Origin: Streptomyces antimycoticus
GTDB lineage: Bacteria > Actinomycetota > Actinomycetes > Streptomycetales > Streptomycetaceae
DNA: 64,000 nt
Direction of reading: 5' to 3'
NCBI RefSeq assembly: GCF_005405925.1
Contig: NZ_BJHV01000001.1
Location: 6,076,001-6,140,000 of the forward strand
Positions 63,479 through 64,000 of this stretch are shown piece by piece (positions within the stretch are counted from its first letter, which is position 1; each line of letters opens with the position of its first letter). The position numbers were made by a program, and so were the translations under genes. The notes beneath the pieces were generated by a model. The model made no database searches. It was given only the letters and a program-made list of their open reading frames with translations, and was not told the origin of the DNA.

Positions 63479-64000
63479 ATGAGAGGCGTCATCTTCGACG
63501 GCACGGCGCCGCGCGTGGTCGAGGACCTGGAGGTGCGCGATCCCGGCCCCGGCGAGGTGCTGGTGCGCATCGCCGCCGCGGGGCTCTGCCACAGCGATCT
63601 GTCGGTCATCGACGGCACCATCCCCTTCCCCCTCCCCGTCGTCCTCGGCCACGAGGGCGCGGGCGTGGTCGAGGAGATCGGGCCGGGCGTCACCCATGTC
63701 GCTCCCGGCGATCATGTGGCGCTGTCCACCCTCGCCAACTGCGGGACCTGCGCCGACTGTGCCCGGGGCCGCCCCACCATGTGCCGCGCGGCGATCGGCC
63801 GGCCGACCCGGCCCTTCCGCCGTGGCGACGAGCGGCTGTACAACTTCGCCTCGAACTCCGCCTTCGCCGAGCGCGCCCTCGTCACCGCCGTCCAGGTGGT
63901 GCGGATCCCCGAGGAGATCCCGCTCGTCTCCGCCGCCCTCATCGGCTGTGCTGTCCTGACCGGCGTCGGCGCCGTGCTCAATCGTGCCAAGGTGGACCGC
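63479..64000 (+). CDS. Zinc-dependent alcohol dehydrogenase (3' end outside window)
   Basis: A medium-chain dehydrogenase, 174 residues visible to the window end. ATG 63479 has GGAAGGG 8 bp upstream; ATG 63473 is too close to it. Catalytic zinc ligands appear as GLCHSD and GHEGAG, and the structural zinc site is NCGTCADCARGRPTMC. The segment GDHVALST fits the class III/benzyl-alcohol-like group, of which some act on aryl or long-chain alcohols. It lies 21 bp after the aldehyde dehydrogenase, so alcohol to aldehyde to acid to acyl-CoA is a plausible sequence with the upstream ligase. Confidence 0.93.
   Translation, partial: MRGVIFDGTAPRVVEDLEVRDPGPGEVLVRIAAAGLCHSDLSVIDGTIPFPLPVVLGHEGAGVVEEIGPGVTHVAPGDHVALSTLANCGTCADCARGRPTMCRAAIGRPTRPFRRGDERLYNFASNSAFAERALVTAVQVVRIPEEIPLVSAALIGCAVLTGVGAVLNRAKVDR

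Overview
The window is very high-GC actinobacterial DNA and almost certainly comes from the core chromosome of a Streptomyces species. The strongest evidence is the run whiD - bldM - ECF sigma factor (ShbA-like) - guaB - guaB3, which contains sporulation regulators specific to this genus. It is supported by alr - hydrolase - tsaE - tsaB - rimI - tsaD, by groES-groEL1 with a His-rich GroEL1 tail and two CIRCE operators, and by the many GTG starts and GTGA/ATGA gene overlaps. No prophage, CRISPR array, rRNA or tRNA gene was seen.

Layout. (1) 1-7.3 kb: 3' part of alanine racemase, a membrane-anchored alpha/beta hydrolase, and the t6A tRNA-modification group tsaE, tsaB, rimI, tsaD, with a small acidic protein and a frameshifted membrane-anchored protein in between. 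(2) 7.3-20.3 kb, accessory: a repeat-rich spacer, a SARP-type regulator with a repetitive insert, a dehalogenase-like hydrolase, a divergent locus (MacB-type ABC pump, HlyD-like adaptor and Cys-repeat lipoprotein facing a response regulator/histidine kinase pair across tandem 16-bp repeats), a deacetylase-like protein, a convergent overlapping gene pair and an arylamine N-acetyltransferase. (3) 20.3-25.6 kb: a DUF397 / XRE-DUF5753 / HATPase trio, a BAHD-like acyltransferase, and a nested MITE plus IS1182-type insertion sequence. (4) 25.5-38.3 kb, conserved core: methyltransferase, deacetylase lipoprotein, groES-groEL1, SDR, MOSC protein, LysR regulator, whiD, bldM with an exact sigma-BldN-type promoter, sigma factor, guaB, guaB3. 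(5) 38.3-46.7 kb, envelope-related: two paralogous small membrane proteins, an MreB/Mbl-like actin with an insertion, a DUF6049-like exported protein, a sugar-nucleotide dehydrogenase lacking its catalytic Cys, and glycerol-3-phosphate dehydrogenase. (6) 46.7-53.1 kb: penicillin-binding-type serine hydrolase lipoprotein, an active PknB-like kinase and a linked pseudokinase. (7) 53.1-64 kb: an acyl-CoA catabolic cluster (acyl-CoA ligase, three acyl-CoA dehydrogenases, cyclase-family hydrolase, SDR, aldehyde dehydrogenase, start of a zinc alcohol dehydrogenase), with a shared 17-bp palindrome in its promoter regions.

Two themes cut across the window. First, four genes (membrane-anchored protein at 3.8 kb, tsaD, cyclase, aldehyde dehydrogenase) are each broken by exactly one missing base in or beside a short G/C run. 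Because tsaD is normally essential, sequence error is the simplest explanation, and the corrected products are described. Second, short tandem repeats with units of 8, 15, 16, 18, 21, 36, 43 and 93 bp occur in spacers, promoters and coding regions; those inside genes keep the reading frame.

The most promising leads are the iteron-flanked two-component/ABC/lipoprotein locus, the actin - DUF6049 - Cys-less dehydrogenase group, the kinase/pseudokinase pair, and the palindrome-linked acyl-CoA regulon, whose regulator is not in the window.
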